From the NCBI GenBank assembly GCA_947500575.1, contig CANMSI010000002.1, positions 558,001 through 622,000 on the forward strand: a stretch of 64,000 bases of DNA, given 5' to 3'. Below the pieces are notes generated by a model. It was not told the origin of the DNA. It saw only the letters and a program-made list of their open reading frames with translations, and did not search any database. A program made the translations under genes and the position numbers. Shown here piece by piece: positions 7,009 to 17,323 of this stretch. The DNA is from an uncultured Flavobacteriaceae bacterium (GTDB lineage Bacteria > Bacteroidota > Bacteroidia > Flavobacteriales > Flavobacteriaceae). How positions within the stretch are numbered: position 1 is the first letter of the stretch; each line of letters begins with the position of its first letter.

Positions 7009-9858
7009 ATGATTAACTACGAAGAAAACATAGAAGTTAAAGGGGCAAGGGTTCATAATCTAAAGAATATAGATGTAACCATCCCCAGAGAGAAATTAGT
7101 AGTCATAACTGGTCTATCTGGGAGTGGTAAATCTTCCCTGGCATTTGATACCATCTATGCAGAAGGACAAAGAAGGTATATTGAAACCTTCTCTGCCTAT
7201 GCAAGACAGTTTTTAGGTGGTTTAGAACGTCCAGATGTGGATAAAATTGATGGTTTATCCCCAGTGATAGCTATTGAGCAGAAAACCACTTCCAAATCAC
7301 CTCGCTCTACCGTGGGTACTATTACCGAAGTTTACGACTTTTTACGTTTGTTATTCGCAAGAGCTTCAGACGCTTATAGCTACAATACAGGCGAAAAAAT
7401 GGTGAGTTATAGCGACGAGCAAATTAAACAACTCATTAAAGAAGATTATACTGCAAAGAAAGTAAGCATTCTTGCTCCCATTATAAAATCGCGAAAAGGG
7501 CATTACAGAGAGTTATTTGAACAAATTGCAAAGCAGGGTTTTGTAAAAGTCCGCGTTGATGGGGAAATAAAGGATATAGTGAAAGGAATGAAGGTGGATC
7601 GATACAAAATGCACGACATTGAAATTGTCATTGATCGACTTAAAGTAAGTAATTCCGCTGATTTGGATACCAGATTATCAGAGACTATCAATACTGCCAT
7701 GTATAGCGGTGATAATGTATTAATGGTATTGGAAGAAGGACTAGAGGAACCTCGTTATTTTAGTAGAGATCTTATGTGCCCCACAACGGGTATCTCTTAC
7801 CCTACGCCAGAACCCAATACTTTTTCATTCAACTCTCCCAAAGGGATGTGCAAGAGATGTAATGGTCTAGGGCATGTGTATGAGGTAAATGAATTAAAAA
7901 TCTTCCCAAATAAAAAATTATCCATAAAAGCTGGAGGAATTGCCCCTCTAGGAGAATATAAAAAGTCGTGGGCCTTCAAGCAAATTGAAACTATTGCACA
8001 ACGCTATCAATTTGAACTAACAGATGCCATTTCCAAAATTCCTAAAGAAGCACTAGATATAATTCTAAAAGGAGGCGAAGAAAGTTTTGAGGTAGATTCT
8101 AAAACCTTGGGGGTTCGGAGAGAATACAAAATAGATTATGAAGGAATTGCTAATTTTATAAAGAATCAGTTTGAACAAGCCGATTCTACTTCCATAAAAA
8201 GGTGGGCTAAGGAATATATGGATAAAATTGAATGTCCAGAATGTGAAGGTTCTCGACTCCAAAAAGCATCCTTAAATTTTAAAATCAACAATAAAAACAT
8301 TGCAGACTTAGCGCATTTAGACATTGCCGAACTAGCAGATTTTTTTGCGGGTTTAACCAAAAAAATATCAGGAAACCAGCTTAAGATTGCAGAAGAAATC
8401 ATAAAGGAAATAAGGACTAGAATTAACTTTTTACTAGATGTTGGCTTGGATTACCTCTCTTTAAACAGAAGCTCTAAATCACTATCAGGAGGGGAAGCGC
8501 AAAGAATTCGATTAGCAACACAAATTGGTTCTCAACTGGTAGGCGTACTTTACATTTTAGATGAGCCCAGTATCGGATTACACCAAAGAGATAATGAACG
8601 TTTAATAAGCTCTTTGGAGTCACTAAGAGACATTGGGAATTCTGTAATTGTTGTAGAGCACGACAGGGATATGATTGAACGTGCTGATCATGTAATTGAT
8701 ATTGGGCCAAAAGCTGGAAAACATGGAGGCGAAATTATTTCAGAAGGAACTCCTAAAAAACTAAAAGACTATACAACACTTACCGCGGATTATATCACCG
8801 GGAGAAAAGAAATTGAGATTCCAAAGAAACGTAGAAAAGGGAATGGAAAGAAATTGGTTTTATCAGGCTGTACTGGTAACAACCTAAAAAATGTAACCAT
8901 TGAATTGCCCTTAGGAAAGATGCTTGGTGTTACCGGAGTATCTGGCAGTGGAAAATCGACTCTGATTAATGAAACGCTCTACCCAATTCTAAATGCGTAT
9001 TACTTCAATGGGGTAAAGAAACCAATGCCTTACAAGAGCATTAAGGGCTTAGACCATATTGACAAGGTAATAGATATTAATCAGGCACCTATTGGGCGTA
9101 CACCTAGATCCAATCCTGCCACCTATACAGGTGTATTTAGTGAAATACGTTCTTTATTTGCTAAAACTCCTGAAGCAGCTATTAGAGGGTATAAACCTGG
9201 GCGCTTTAGCTTTAATGTAAACGGTGGACGATGCGAAACATGCATGGGCGGTGGTCTTAGAGTCATTGAAATGAACTTTCTGCCAGATGTTTATGTAGAC
9301 TGTGAAACCTGCAATGGAAAGCGGTTTAATAGAGAAACTTTAGAAATACGATATAAAGCACAATCTATTTCCGACGTGCTTGAAATGACCATAAATGAAG
9401 CAGTAGATTTCTTTGAAAACATTCCTAAAATTCATAGAAAACTAAAAACCATACAGGACGTAGGGCTCGGTTACATATCCCTTGGTCAGCAATCTACCAC
9501 GCTTTCTGGTGGAGAAGCACAACGAATTAAACTAGCTACAGAACTTTCTAAAAGGGACACTGGAAATACCTTTTATATTTTAGATGAACCCACAACTGGG
9601 CTACATTTTGAAGATATTAGAGTGCTTATGGAAGTTTTGAACAAATTAGCAGACAAAGGAAATACTGTACTGGTAATTGAACACAATATGGATGTCATTA
9701 AAATGGTAGACTATATCATTGACATTGGCTATGAAGGTGGTCGTGGTGGTGGAATGATTGTTGCCAAAGGGACTCCAGAAGAAGTAGCACAGGACACTAA
9801 GAGTTATACAGCTAAGTTTCTGAAAAAAGAGTTAGAAGCCCCAGTTGTAAAGAAATAA
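7009..9858 (+). CDS. uvrA: Excinuclease ABC subunit A
   Basis: The damage-recognition ATPase of nucleotide excision repair; it dimerises and loads UvrB on lesions. About 949 residues from the chosen start, normal for the family. There are two ABC modules: Walker A GLSGSGKSS near residue 36 and GVSGSGKST in the second half, and two signature motifs, SLSGGEAQRIRLA and TLSGGEAQRIKLA, each followed by an ILDEP Walker B. Zinc-finger cysteines are visible in CPTTG...CKRC, CPECEG and CETCMGG...CETCNGKR. The frame is open back to 6949, but those extra 20 residues are not UvrA-like and overlap the likely promoter. ATG 7009 gives the expected MINYEENIEVKGAR start. Often SOS-regulated in bacteria; I see no copy of the nearby S24 operator here. 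Confidence 0.97.
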   Translation: MINYEENIEVKGARVHNLKNIDVTIPREKLVVITGLSGSGKSSLAFDTIYAEGQRRYIETFSAYARQFLGGLERPDVDKIDGLSPVIAIEQKTTSKSPRSTVGTITEVYDFLRLLFARASDAYSYNTGEKMVSYSDEQIKQLIKEDYTAKKVSILAPIIKSRKGHYRELFEQIAKQGFVKVRVDGEIKDIVKGMKVDRYKMHDIEIVIDRLKVSNSADLDTRLSETINTAMYSGDNVLMVLEEGLEEPRYFSRDLMCPTTGISYPTPEPNTFSFNSPKGMCKRCNGLGHVYEVNELKIFPNKKLSIKAGGIAPLGEYKKSWAFKQIETIAQRYQFELTDAISKIPKEALDIILKGGEESFEVDSKTLGVRREYKIDYEGIANFIKNQFEQADSTSIKRWAKEYMDKIECPECEGSRLQKASLNFKINNKNIADLAHLDIAELADFFAGLTKKISGNQLKIAEEIIKEIRTRINFLLDVGLDYLSLNRSSKSLSGGEAQRIRLATQIGSQLVGVLYILDEPSIGLHQRDNERLISSLESLRDIGNSVIVVEHDRDMIERADHVIDIGPKAGKHGGEIISEGTPKKLKDYTTLTADYITGRKEIEIPKKRRKGNGKKLVLSGCTGNNLKNVTIELPLGKMLGVTGVSGSGKSTLINETLYPILNAYYFNGVKKPMPYKSIKGLDHIDKVIDINQAPIGRTPRSNPATYTGVFSEIRSLFAKTPEAAIRGYKPGRFSFNVNGGRCETCMGGGLRVIEMNFLPDVYVDCETCNGKRFNRETLEIRYKAQSISDVLEMTINEAVDFFENIPKIHRKLKTIQDVGLGYISLGQQSTTLSGGEAQRIKLATELSKRDTGNTFYILDEPTTGLHFEDIRVLMEVLNKLADKGNTVLVIEHNMDVIKMVDYIIDIGYEGGRGGGMIVAKGTPEEVAQDTKSYTAKFLKKELEAPVVKK

Positions 9859-9956
9859 AAGCATAAAAAGAATCGTTAAATAATGACCTAACTTAAGATT
9901 ATTCGCTTTATTAAGAATATCTTGAAGATCTAGGTTAAATGACAATAGTAAGATTT

Positions 9957-10643
9957 ATGAGAAAAGAACAACATCATAAGGGTTGGAATCAGATTAAAAC
10001 CAATGATTCCTGGGCCATTTTTAAAATAATGGGCGAATTTGTAAATGGTTTTGAAAAAATGAGTGCCATTGGACCTTGCGTTTCCATCTTTGGATCTGCT
10101 CGTACAAAAGAAAATGAAGACTACTATAAATTATCCGTTCAAATCGCTAAAAGCGTTTCAGAAGCTGGCTATGGTATTATTACTGGAGGTGGCCCTGGAA
10201 TCATGGAAGCAGGTAATAAAGGAGCACATTTGGCTGGTGGGACATCCGTGGGTTTAAACATTGATCTTCCATTTGAACAGCATGATAATCCTTACATAGA
10301 TGGTGATAAAAGCCTAGATTTCGATTACTTTTTTGTTAGAAAAGTAATGTTTGTTAAATATTCTCAAGGTTTTGTTGTGATGCCAGGAGGATTTGGAACT
10401 CTTGATGAACTATTTGAGGCCATTACCCTAATTCAAACGAATAAAATAGGAACATTTCCAATAATTCTTGTAGGTACCGACTTTTGGAAAGGTTTGATTG
10501 ATTGGATAAAGAATACCATGCTAACCGCTGGAAATATTAGTCCTGAGGATTTAGACCTTATTAAATTAGTAGATACTGCGGATGAAGTGGTAGAAATTAT
10601 TGATGCATTTTATAAGGGCAATACGCTGAGTCCAAACTTTTAA
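9957..10643 (+). CDS. LOG-family (TIGR00730) nucleotide 5'-monophosphate phosphoribohydrolase
   Basis: A Rossmann-fold protein of about 228 residues. The family motif PGGFGTLDE is present (codons around 10381-10410), with GGGPGIMEAGNKGA earlier; together they form the catalytic and phosphate-binding site of LOG enzymes, which release adenine-type bases from nucleoside monophosphates. FGSARTKENEDYY and the segment DYFFVRKVMFVKYSQGFVVMPGG are typical of the longer bacterial group. An upstream in-frame ATG at 9939 would add six residues (MTIVRF); I prefer 9957 because the sequence resembles relatives from there. It is followed seven bases later by the M1-like barrel protein and may share its transcript. 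The physiological substrate in this group is not settled. Confidence 0.85.
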   Translation: MRKEQHHKGWNQIKTNDSWAIFKIMGEFVNGFEKMSAIGPCVSIFGSARTKENEDYYKLSVQIAKSVSEAGYGIITGGGPGIMEAGNKGAHLAGGTSVGLNIDLPFEQHDNPYIDGDKSLDFDYFFVRKVMFVKYSQGFVVMPGGFGTLDELFEAITLIQTNKIGTFPIILVGTDFWKGLIDWIKNTMLTAGNISPEDLDLIKLVDTADEVVEIIDAFYKGNTLSPNF

Positions 10644-10650
10644 CAGACCA

Positions 10651-13485
10651 ATGCCCCAAAAAAGAAGAGTACCGTATATCGTAAAATTTAGTCTTGCCTT
10701 TTGTTTAGGTCTGGGCACCTTGTACGCACAACATACCAATGTGCTAACGGCAAACATTGATGGATCAAATCATGTAATAGACATCCAACAAGAATTCACG
10801 TACCTAAACAGTTCTAAAGATACACTTCAAATGCTCTATTTTAATGATTGGGCACATTCCTATTCTAACAAAAACACAGCACTAGCCAAACGCTTTTCGG
10901 AAGAATTTAAAAAAAATCTGCATTTAGCAAAGGATGAGGAGCGCGGTGCAACCAGTATTGTAAGTTTTGTAGATGATAACTATTTGGGCTTACTCTGGAA
11001 GCGAACTTCAGGGAGTGATATCATTCAAGTGAAACTGAGAGAACCATTGTTACCTCAGGCTAAAGTAAAATTATTTATTACCTATACCGTAAAACTTCCA
11101 CCCCAAAAGTACACGCCTTATGGTTACAGTGCCAAAAAAGGCTATTATTTAAAGGATTGGTATTTATCACCCGCAGTTTACAATGGAAAATGGCAATTGT
11201 ATTCCAACAAAAACTTGGAAGATCTTCATACAGGAATGACCAACACAACTGTCAATCTTATTTATCCTAAGGAGTTTTTTCATGCTTCCAATTTCAAAAC
11301 GAATAGCGATTCTAGTTTTCCCAATGGGAAGCAAGTAACCTTTACCAGCACCAATCAAAAAGGCTGCGAGGTTATTTTAACACCAACCAAACGCTTTACA
11401 AAACATATTACTGCTGGCTTGAGTGTAGTAACCGATATTGAATCTTCAAAGTATGATGAAATATCTCAGGGAATATCCATTGATAAAGTTTCAAGATTCA
11501 TTAACGACAATCTAGGTAAGTATCCACACGGCACCCTACTGGTTAGTGAAATTGATTATGATAAAAATCCTTTGTATGGAATAAACCAACTTCCCTCTTT
11601 TATTAGACCCTATCAAGAGAAGTTTCAATTTGAATTAAAATTCTTAAAAACCGCGCTCTACTCCTATTTAAAGGAAACCATGTATCTAAATCCTAGAAAG
11701 GAAAGATGGGTGACAGATGCGATAGTAAATTATTTAATGATTGCCTATGTGGATACGAATTATCCTGATTATAAGCTTTTAGGGAAATTGTCTAAGGTTT
11801 GGGGAATTCGCGGCTATCATCTAGCACAAATGGATTTTAATGATCAATATTCGCTGCTGTTCATGCTCACCGCTAGAAGAAACCTAGATCAATCGCTTAC
11901 CACACCAACAGACTCCCTTATAAAATTCAATGAGAAAATCGCGAACCGATACAAAGCCGGATTGGGTTTAGCATATTTAGCAAATTATATAGGAAAAGAG
12001 AAGATAGACCAGAGTATTAAGGTTTTCTATGAAGGCTTTAAACTCAAAAACGTCAACACCCAAGACCTTCAAAAGATATTAGAACAATCTACAACCTTAG
12101 ACATCAGTTGGTTTTTTAATTCTTATTTGTCAAGTAATAGGCGAATCGATTTTAAAATTAAGAAGGTGAAAAAAACTGAGGATTCCATCTCCTTTACCTT
12201 AAAGAACAAAACGGGGACCAAAGTGCCTATTTCTCTTTTCGGCCTTCAAAAAGATTCTGTAGTCTCTAAATACTGGTTTACGGATGTAGATAGTACTCAA
12301 ACTTTCACAATTCCGAGAAATACAGAAGATCGTCTGGTCTTAAATTATGACCAAAAAATCCCAGAATTTAACCAAAGGGATAATTGGAAATCTTTGAATG
12401 GGTTTTTATCAAGTAATAAGAAGATTAAATTTCAATTTTTTAAAGACACGGAAAACCCTTATTACAACCAAATTTTTTATGTACCTGTGGTTACCTTTAA
12501 TGTAGATGACGGGATCACTCCAGGTCTTAGAATAACCAATAAAACATTTTTGCAACGCCCTTTTATATTTGATTTTTCACCCTCCTATTCCTTTAATGAA
12601 AAATCTTTGGTTGGTTTTGGTAGGTTCTCTTACAACAACTACCATGAGAATAAAAAGCTCTTTCTTTCCAGATATGCTCTTCGTGGTTCTACCTTTCATT
12701 TCGCAGAGAATTCTAGATTCATGACACTTACACCTTCGGTTAGCTTTGCATGGAGACCAGATGATCTAAGGTCAAATCATAGATCTTCCCTGACTTTTAG
12801 ATATGTAAATGTCTTTAGAAATGTGAATGAGAATTTGGACTTAGAAACCGATCCGGACTATAGTGTATTCAATGTTCGTTACAGAAATTTTGATACAGGA
12901 ATCATTAACTACTATGCATGGTTCCTAGATGCTCAGCATTCAGCAGATTTTACAAAGCTTGCTTTTAATCTGGAATATCGAAAACTGTTTCAGAATAACA
13001 GGCAATTTAATATTCGCTTTTTTGCTGGGAAGTTTTTTCGAAATCAAACAAATTCGGACTTCTTTAGTTTTGCTTTAGACAGACCCACAGATTACCTATT
13101 TGATTTTAATTACCTGGCAAGATCTGAAGATTCAGGCATCTTTAGTCAACAAATTATCATTGCGGAAGGTGGATTTAAATCAAGATTACCAAATCCATTT
13201 GCAAATGACTGGTTGGCAACAACGAATGCCAGTGTAAACTTATGGAAGTGGATAGAGCTCTACGGAGATGCTGGCTATATTAAAAACAAAGGGATTGATG
13301 GGCGCTTCGTATATGGTTCTGGAGTACGATTAAATCTGGTTACGGATTACTTCGAGCTCTACCTTCCTTTTTATTCTAACAATGGCTGGGAAATAGCGCA
13401 ACCTCAATATGGCGAAAAGATCCGTTTTGTGGTTACCTTAAGTCCTAGAACGCTTATTGGTTTATTTAATAGGAAATGGTTCTAG
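10651..13485 (+). CDS. M1-peptidase-like protein without zinc motif, with C-terminal outer-membrane barrel
   Basis: A 944-residue exported protein with a signal peptide ending LYAQ (about residue 26). The first 550 residues follow the layout of M1 aminopeptidases (N-terminal beta saddle, central helical part, PYGYSAKKGYYLKDWYLSPAVYNG), but there is no HEXXH motif or downstream Glu, so it is probably catalytically dead. The last 350 residues alternate polar and hydrophobic residues with many aromatics, as in a beta-barrel (FGRFSYNNYHE, LTFRYVNVFRN, FNIRFFAGKFFRN), and the chain ends KWF, an aromatic C-terminus as used for outer-membrane insertion. The likely role is a surface or periplasmic binding or assembly protein. 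Relatives are often annotated 'metalloprotease'; the sequence does not support activity. Confidence 0.75.
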   Translation: MPQKRRVPYIVKFSLAFCLGLGTLYAQHTNVLTANIDGSNHVIDIQQEFTYLNSSKDTLQMLYFNDWAHSYSNKNTALAKRFSEEFKKNLHLAKDEERGATSIVSFVDDNYLGLLWKRTSGSDIIQVKLREPLLPQAKVKLFITYTVKLPPQKYTPYGYSAKKGYYLKDWYLSPAVYNGKWQLYSNKNLEDLHTGMTNTTVNLIYPKEFFHASNFKTNSDSSFPNGKQVTFTSTNQKGCEVILTPTKRFTKHITAGLSVVTDIESSKYDEISQGISIDKVSRFINDNLGKYPHGTLLVSEIDYDKNPLYGINQLPSFIRPYQEKFQFELKFLKTALYSYLKETMYLNPRKERWVTDAIVNYLMIAYVDTNYPDYKLLGKLSKVWGIRGYHLAQMDFNDQYSLLFMLTARRNLDQSLTTPTDSLIKFNEKIANRYKAGLGLAYLANYIGKEKIDQSIKVFYEGFKLKNVNTQDLQKILEQSTTLDISWFFNSYLSSNRRIDFKIKKVKKTEDSISFTLKNKTGTKVPISLFGLQKDSVVSKYWFTDVDSTQTFTIPRNTEDRLVLNYDQKIPEFNQRDNWKSLNGFLSSNKKIKFQFFKDTENPYYNQIFYVPVVTFNVDDGITPGLRITNKTFLQRPFIFDFSPSYSFNEKSLVGFGRFSYNNYHENKKLFLSRYALRGSTFHFAENSRFMTLTPSVSFAWRPDDLRSNHRSSLTFRYVNVFRNVNENLDLETDPDYSVFNVRYRNFDTGIINYYAWFLDAQHSADFTKLAFNLEYRKLFQNNRQFNIRFFAGKFFRNQTNSDFFSFALDRPTDYLFDFNYLARSEDSGIFSQQIIIAEGGFKSRLPNPFANDWLATTNASVNLWKWIELYGDAGYIKNKGIDGRFVYGSGVRLNLVTDYFELYLPFYSNNGWEIAQPQYGEKIRFVVTLSPRTLIGLFNRKWF

Positions 13486-13596
13486 TTTATTGCAATATTC
13501 ACAACAAATCATATTTAAAATCGCTAAATATTTAACAAAATAAATTTAAATAGGGGTATTTTTAATAAATTATTAATAACTATCCCAATTTTTGGA

Positions 13597-13627
13597 TTGC
13601 AAAAAAGCTTCGTTTTTGGTACTTTTG
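13597..13627 (+). promoter_or_regulatory. Promoter of the fused E1 gene
   Basis: TACTTTTG at 13620-13627 is an exact match to the Bacteroidota -7 box TAnnTTTG. TTG at 13597-13599, 20 bases upstream, serves as the -33 element. It lies 19 bases before the ATG, within a 160-base A+T-rich gap that holds no gene. Confidence 0.65.
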
Positions 13628-13646
13628 CCAAAATTCCATCTCATAA

Positions 13647-16058
13647 ATGAAAACAGCACCCAAAACAAGTAACGATATTTCCTTTGAAGATTTTAGAGCT
13701 CAAATTCTAAAAGACTATGAAATTGCCGTTACCAGTCGAGAGTGCAGTTTATTAGGAAGAAGAGAGGTTCTTACCGGAAAGGCAAAGTTTGGCATTTTTG
13801 GTGATGGAAAAGAATTACCACAGCTAGCGATGGCGCGCTCTTTTAAAAATGGCGATTTTAGAAGTGGTTATTACAGAGATCAGACTTTTATGATGGCTTT
13901 GGGGTACTTAAACCCTAAATCCTTCTTTCATGGTCTTTATGCCTCAACGGATATTAAAAAGGATCCCATGAGTGCCGGAAGACAGATGGGTGGTCATTTT
14001 GGAACGCACTCGATTAATGAAGATGGTAGTTGGAAAAATTTGACAGAACAAAAAAATAGCAGTTCTGATATTTCTTGTACAGCAGGTCAAATGCCTCGCT
14101 TGTTAGGCTTAGCTCAGGCTTCCAAAATATACCGCAATGTAAAGGGAATTGACACCACTAAATTTTCTGTTAATGGGAACGAAGTTGCTTGGGGTACCAT
14201 TGGGAATGCCAGTACAAGTGAGGGGCATTTTTTTGAAACTTTGAATGCGGCGGGTGTTCTTCAAGTACCAATGATAATTAGTATCTGGGATGATGAATAT
14301 GGTATTTCTGTTCCTGCAAAACACCATACTACTAAAGAAGATATTTCAGAAATTTTAGCTGGCTTTCAACGAAATGAAGAGCAAGCTGGTTACGAAATGA
14401 TAAAGGTAAAGGGTTGGGATTATACCGCTTTAATCCATGCCTATGAAAATGCCGCTGATATTGCCAGAGAATCTCATGTACCAGTAATGATTCATGTGGT
14501 AGAACTTACACAACCTCAAGGTCATTCTACCTCAGGATCTCATGAGCGTTATAAAAGTGAAGATCGTTTGACTTGGGAAAAGGAGAACGATTGTAATAAA
14601 AGGTTTAGAGAGTGGATTTTGGAAAATAATATTTCTACCGAAGAACATTTGAAAGAACTTGAAAAAGAAATTAAACGCACTGTAAGAACCGCCAAGAAAG
14701 ATGCATGGGCAGAGTTTTTACAACCGCACAAAGACGCAAAAAGATCATTAACTACTATCCTTGATAAGGTAGCCAATTCTAGTGCTAACAAAGTATTTTT
14801 GGTAAAATTGAAAAACGACTTAATTGCTCTTGAAGAACCTATTAAAAAGGATTTAGCATCCCTTGCAAGAAAAGCACTTCGATACTTATTAGAAGAAAAT
14901 ACGCCTGAGAAGCAAGAGCTTTTGAATTGGATTGATGCTTTTTATGAGGAAATTCAGCCAAAATTTAGTTCACACCTTTACAGTGAACTTCCTTCCGTAG
15001 TTACAGCTATTCCTGAGGTAAAAGCAACATATGATGCTGAACCAGAAGAAGTGGATGGCAGAGTTATTCTAAGAGATAATTTTGACTCCCTTTTTCAGAT
15101 GCATCCAGAAGCCATGGTTTTTGGTGAAGATAGCGGTGCTATTGGCGATGTAAATCAGGGTCTAGAAGGGCTGCAGAGCAAATATGGTGAATTACGTATT
15201 GCGGATACTGGTATCAGAGAAGCTACCATTATTGGGCAAGGTATTGGTCTAGCGATGAGAGGTTTACGGCCAATTGCTGAAATTCAGTATCTAGACTATA
15301 TTATGTACGGCTTACAGACGCTCAGCGATGATTTGGCTACGCTGCATTATCGTTCAGCAGGAAAGCAAAAAGCACCTTTAATTGTTAGAACTAGAGGACA
15401 CCGTTTAGAAGGTATTTGGCATTCCGGGTCTCAAATGGGTGGGTTAATACATCTCTTAAGAGGTATGTATATTCTGGTTCCTAGAAATATGACAAAAGCC
15501 GCAGGTTTCTATAACACCCTGATGAAAGGAGATGAGCCTGGTTTGGTCATCGAAAGTTTAAACGGTTACCGTTTAAAAGAAGCCAAACCAAACAATTTAG
15601 GTGCGCTATGTACTCCCATTGGAGTAGTTGAAACTGTAAAAGAAGGAACCGATATAACGGTGGTTTCTTACGGATCTACCTTACGTATCGTTCAGCAAGT
15701 TGCCAATGAATTAAATGCAGTTGGCATCGATGTGGAAGTAATAGATGCGCAAAGTCTTTTACCTTTTGATCTGGAGCATAATGTTTTAAAAAGTGTTCAA
15801 AAAACGAACCGGTTATTGGTTGTAGACGAGGATGTTCCTGGTGGATGTTCTGCATATCTGATTAATGAAATTATTGAAAAGCAAGGTGCTTATCAGTATT
15901 TAGACAGTGCACCTCAAACCCTTGCTGCGCAACCTCACAGACCCGCATATGCAACGGATGGAGATTATTTCTCAAAACCAAATGCAGAAGATATCTTTGA
16001 AAAAATCTATGCAATTATGCATGAGTCCAATCCTACAGATTATCCAAAGTTAAGATAG
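13647..16058 (+). CDS. 2-oxoacid dehydrogenase E1 component, fused alpha and beta subunits
   Basis: A thiamine-diphosphate enzyme of 803 residues that decarboxylates branched-chain or related 2-oxoacids and passes the acyl group to lipoyl-E2. The alpha half (about 1-400) contains AGRQMGGHFG and the TPP region IGNASTSEGHFFETLNAAGV...SIWDDEYGIS. The beta half (about 460-803) contains VFGEDSGAIGDVNQGLEGL, ADTGIREATIIGQGIGLAMRG, and VVDEDVPGGCSAYLINEI. The alpha-beta fusion is usual in Bacteroidota. In the metal/TPP motif the classic GDG...N appears as GNA...D, which I believe is a lineage feature rather than decay. E2 and E3 genes are not adjacent. Substrate (2-oxoisovalerate versus others) is not decided by sequence alone. 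Confidence 0.88.
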   Translation: MKTAPKTSNDISFEDFRAQILKDYEIAVTSRECSLLGRREVLTGKAKFGIFGDGKELPQLAMARSFKNGDFRSGYYRDQTFMMALGYLNPKSFFHGLYASTDIKKDPMSAGRQMGGHFGTHSINEDGSWKNLTEQKNSSSDISCTAGQMPRLLGLAQASKIYRNVKGIDTTKFSVNGNEVAWGTIGNASTSEGHFFETLNAAGVLQVPMIISIWDDEYGISVPAKHHTTKEDISEILAGFQRNEEQAGYEMIKVKGWDYTALIHAYENAADIARESHVPVMIHVVELTQPQGHSTSGSHERYKSEDRLTWEKENDCNKRFREWILENNISTEEHLKELEKEIKRTVRTAKKDAWAEFLQPHKDAKRSLTTILDKVANSSANKVFLVKLKNDLIALEEPIKKDLASLARKALRYLLEENTPEKQELLNWIDAFYEEIQPKFSSHLYSELPSVVTAIPEVKATYDAEPEEVDGRVILRDNFDSLFQMHPEAMVFGEDSGAIGDVNQGLEGLQSKYGELRIADTGIREATIIGQGIGLAMRGLRPIAEIQYLDYIMYGLQTLSDDLATLHYRSAGKQKAPLIVRTRGHRLEGIWHSGSQMGGLIHLLRGMYILVPRNMTKAAGFYNTLMKGDEPGLVIESLNGYRLKEAKPNNLGALCTPIGVVETVKEGTDITVVSYGSTLRIVQQVANELNAVGIDVEVIDAQSLLPFDLEHNVLKSVQKTNRLLVVDEDVPGGCSAYLINEIIEKQGAYQYLDSAPQTLAAQPHRPAYATDGDYFSKPNAEDIFEKIYAIMHESNPTDYPKLR

Positions 16059-16132
16059 CAATTGCCTCACATACAGCAATAAATTAATTCTTCCTCCAAG
16101 TATTTTTCTATATTTAGGAAAATTCTTCATGC

Positions 16133-17308
16133 ATGTTTCTAACTTTTCCAAACTTCAATATTTATAGTACTCCACTATTGGTATTGGTTAGTCAGGGAAT
16201 CCTTTTTGGTATTCTACTAATAGGTCGCTATGGAAAAACCAAGACACTTTCTAGCTTGTTTTTGGCCTTGTTAGTTTTAATCACTTCCTATCATCGAACC
16301 ACATATACTATTGGTTTTATGGATTGGTATGATACGTACAGAAATACAAAAATCAACTACTGGCTCATTCATCTTATACTTGCCATAGGTCCCTTAATTT
16401 ACTTTTATGTAAAATCTGTGACGGCCTCTAATTTTAGATTTAAAAAATGGGATTTTATCCACTTTGCTCCTGCCCTTTTATATGTTATCTATAGAAGTGT
16501 CATATTTATCTACGATGCAGCACAACCAAATTTTGCAGATTCCCAGAATGGATTGCTAATGACCCGTTTCAATGCTAGTGCTATTGGGTTTGCTATAGAA
16601 ACCTTTATGGTACTACAGCAATTAGTATACTTGCTATTATCCCTGCGGTTGTACTATACCTATCGAAAAAAAATAAAGGACTATTTCTCAAATACCTACA
16701 ACCTAGAACTTAATTGGATTCAAAATTTCTTGCTGATTTATACCTTTCTATTTCTATATTCCATAGCACAACAAATAATAGATCTTTTATTTGTAGAACT
16801 CAGCTGGATTCAAAAGTGGTGGTATCAATTCCTTTCAGCACTTGCCATTATCTACATTGGTATCAAGGGGTATTTTACAGATACTACAAGGCTCAAAGGT
16901 TTGGATTTTAAAATGGAGGAAAATCCTAGTGTAAAAGTATCGAAGAACAAATCAACAGGGCAGAACACTATTAGCTTGAAAAAAGAAGAGTTATTAAAGT
17001 ACCTCGAGGAAGAAAAACCCTATTTAAATCCAGATCTTAATTTAAACCAATTGGCAAAAGCAACCGCTATGAGCAGAGCTCAATTATCCGAAACGATTAA
17101 TGAAGGTTTTCAAAAAAATTTCAATGACTTTATCAATGAATATCGTATCAAAGCGGTAAAACAGATGCTCTCTGAAGGGAAAAACAAACAGTTTTCTTTG
17201 TTAGGAATTGCTTTCGAATGTGGTTTTAATAGTAAAGCAACATTTAATAGAGTTTTTAAAAGGCTTACCCATACCTCTCCAACAGAATACGTTAAAACAC
17301 TTTCGTAA
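16133..17308 (+). CDS. Membrane-bound AraC-family transcriptional regulator
   Basis: A 391-residue regulator. The first 240 residues hold about seven hydrophobic helices (for example PLLVLVSQGILFGILLIG, LIHLILAIGPLIYFYV, ALAIIYIGIKGYF). A linker follows, then a C-terminal AraC/HTH_18 DNA-binding domain (about 290-391) with LNQLAKATAMSRAQLSETIN and the second helix-turn-helix FSLLGIAFECGFNSKATFNRVFKRLTHTSPTEY. This layout, a multi-pass sensor joined to AraC, is common in Flavobacteriaceae. It sits directly upstream of a palindromic element and the DoxX/lipoprotein pair in the same direction, so it probably controls them. The signal sensed is unknown. Confidence 0.88.
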   Translation: MFLTFPNFNIYSTPLLVLVSQGILFGILLIGRYGKTKTLSSLFLALLVLITSYHRTTYTIGFMDWYDTYRNTKINYWLIHLILAIGPLIYFYVKSVTASNFRFKKWDFIHFAPALLYVIYRSVIFIYDAAQPNFADSQNGLLMTRFNASAIGFAIETFMVLQQLVYLLLSLRLYYTYRKKIKDYFSNTYNLELNWIQNFLLIYTFLFLYSIAQQIIDLLFVELSWIQKWWYQFLSALAIIYIGIKGYFTDTTRLKGLDFKMEENPSVKVSKNKSTGQNTISLKKEELLKYLEEEKPYLNPDLNLNQLAKATAMSRAQLSETINEGFQKNFNDFINEYRIKAVKQMLSEGKNKQFSLLGIAFECGFNSKATFNRVFKRLTHTSPTEYVKTLS

Positions 17309-17323
17309 CCCTTTTTAAGTACA

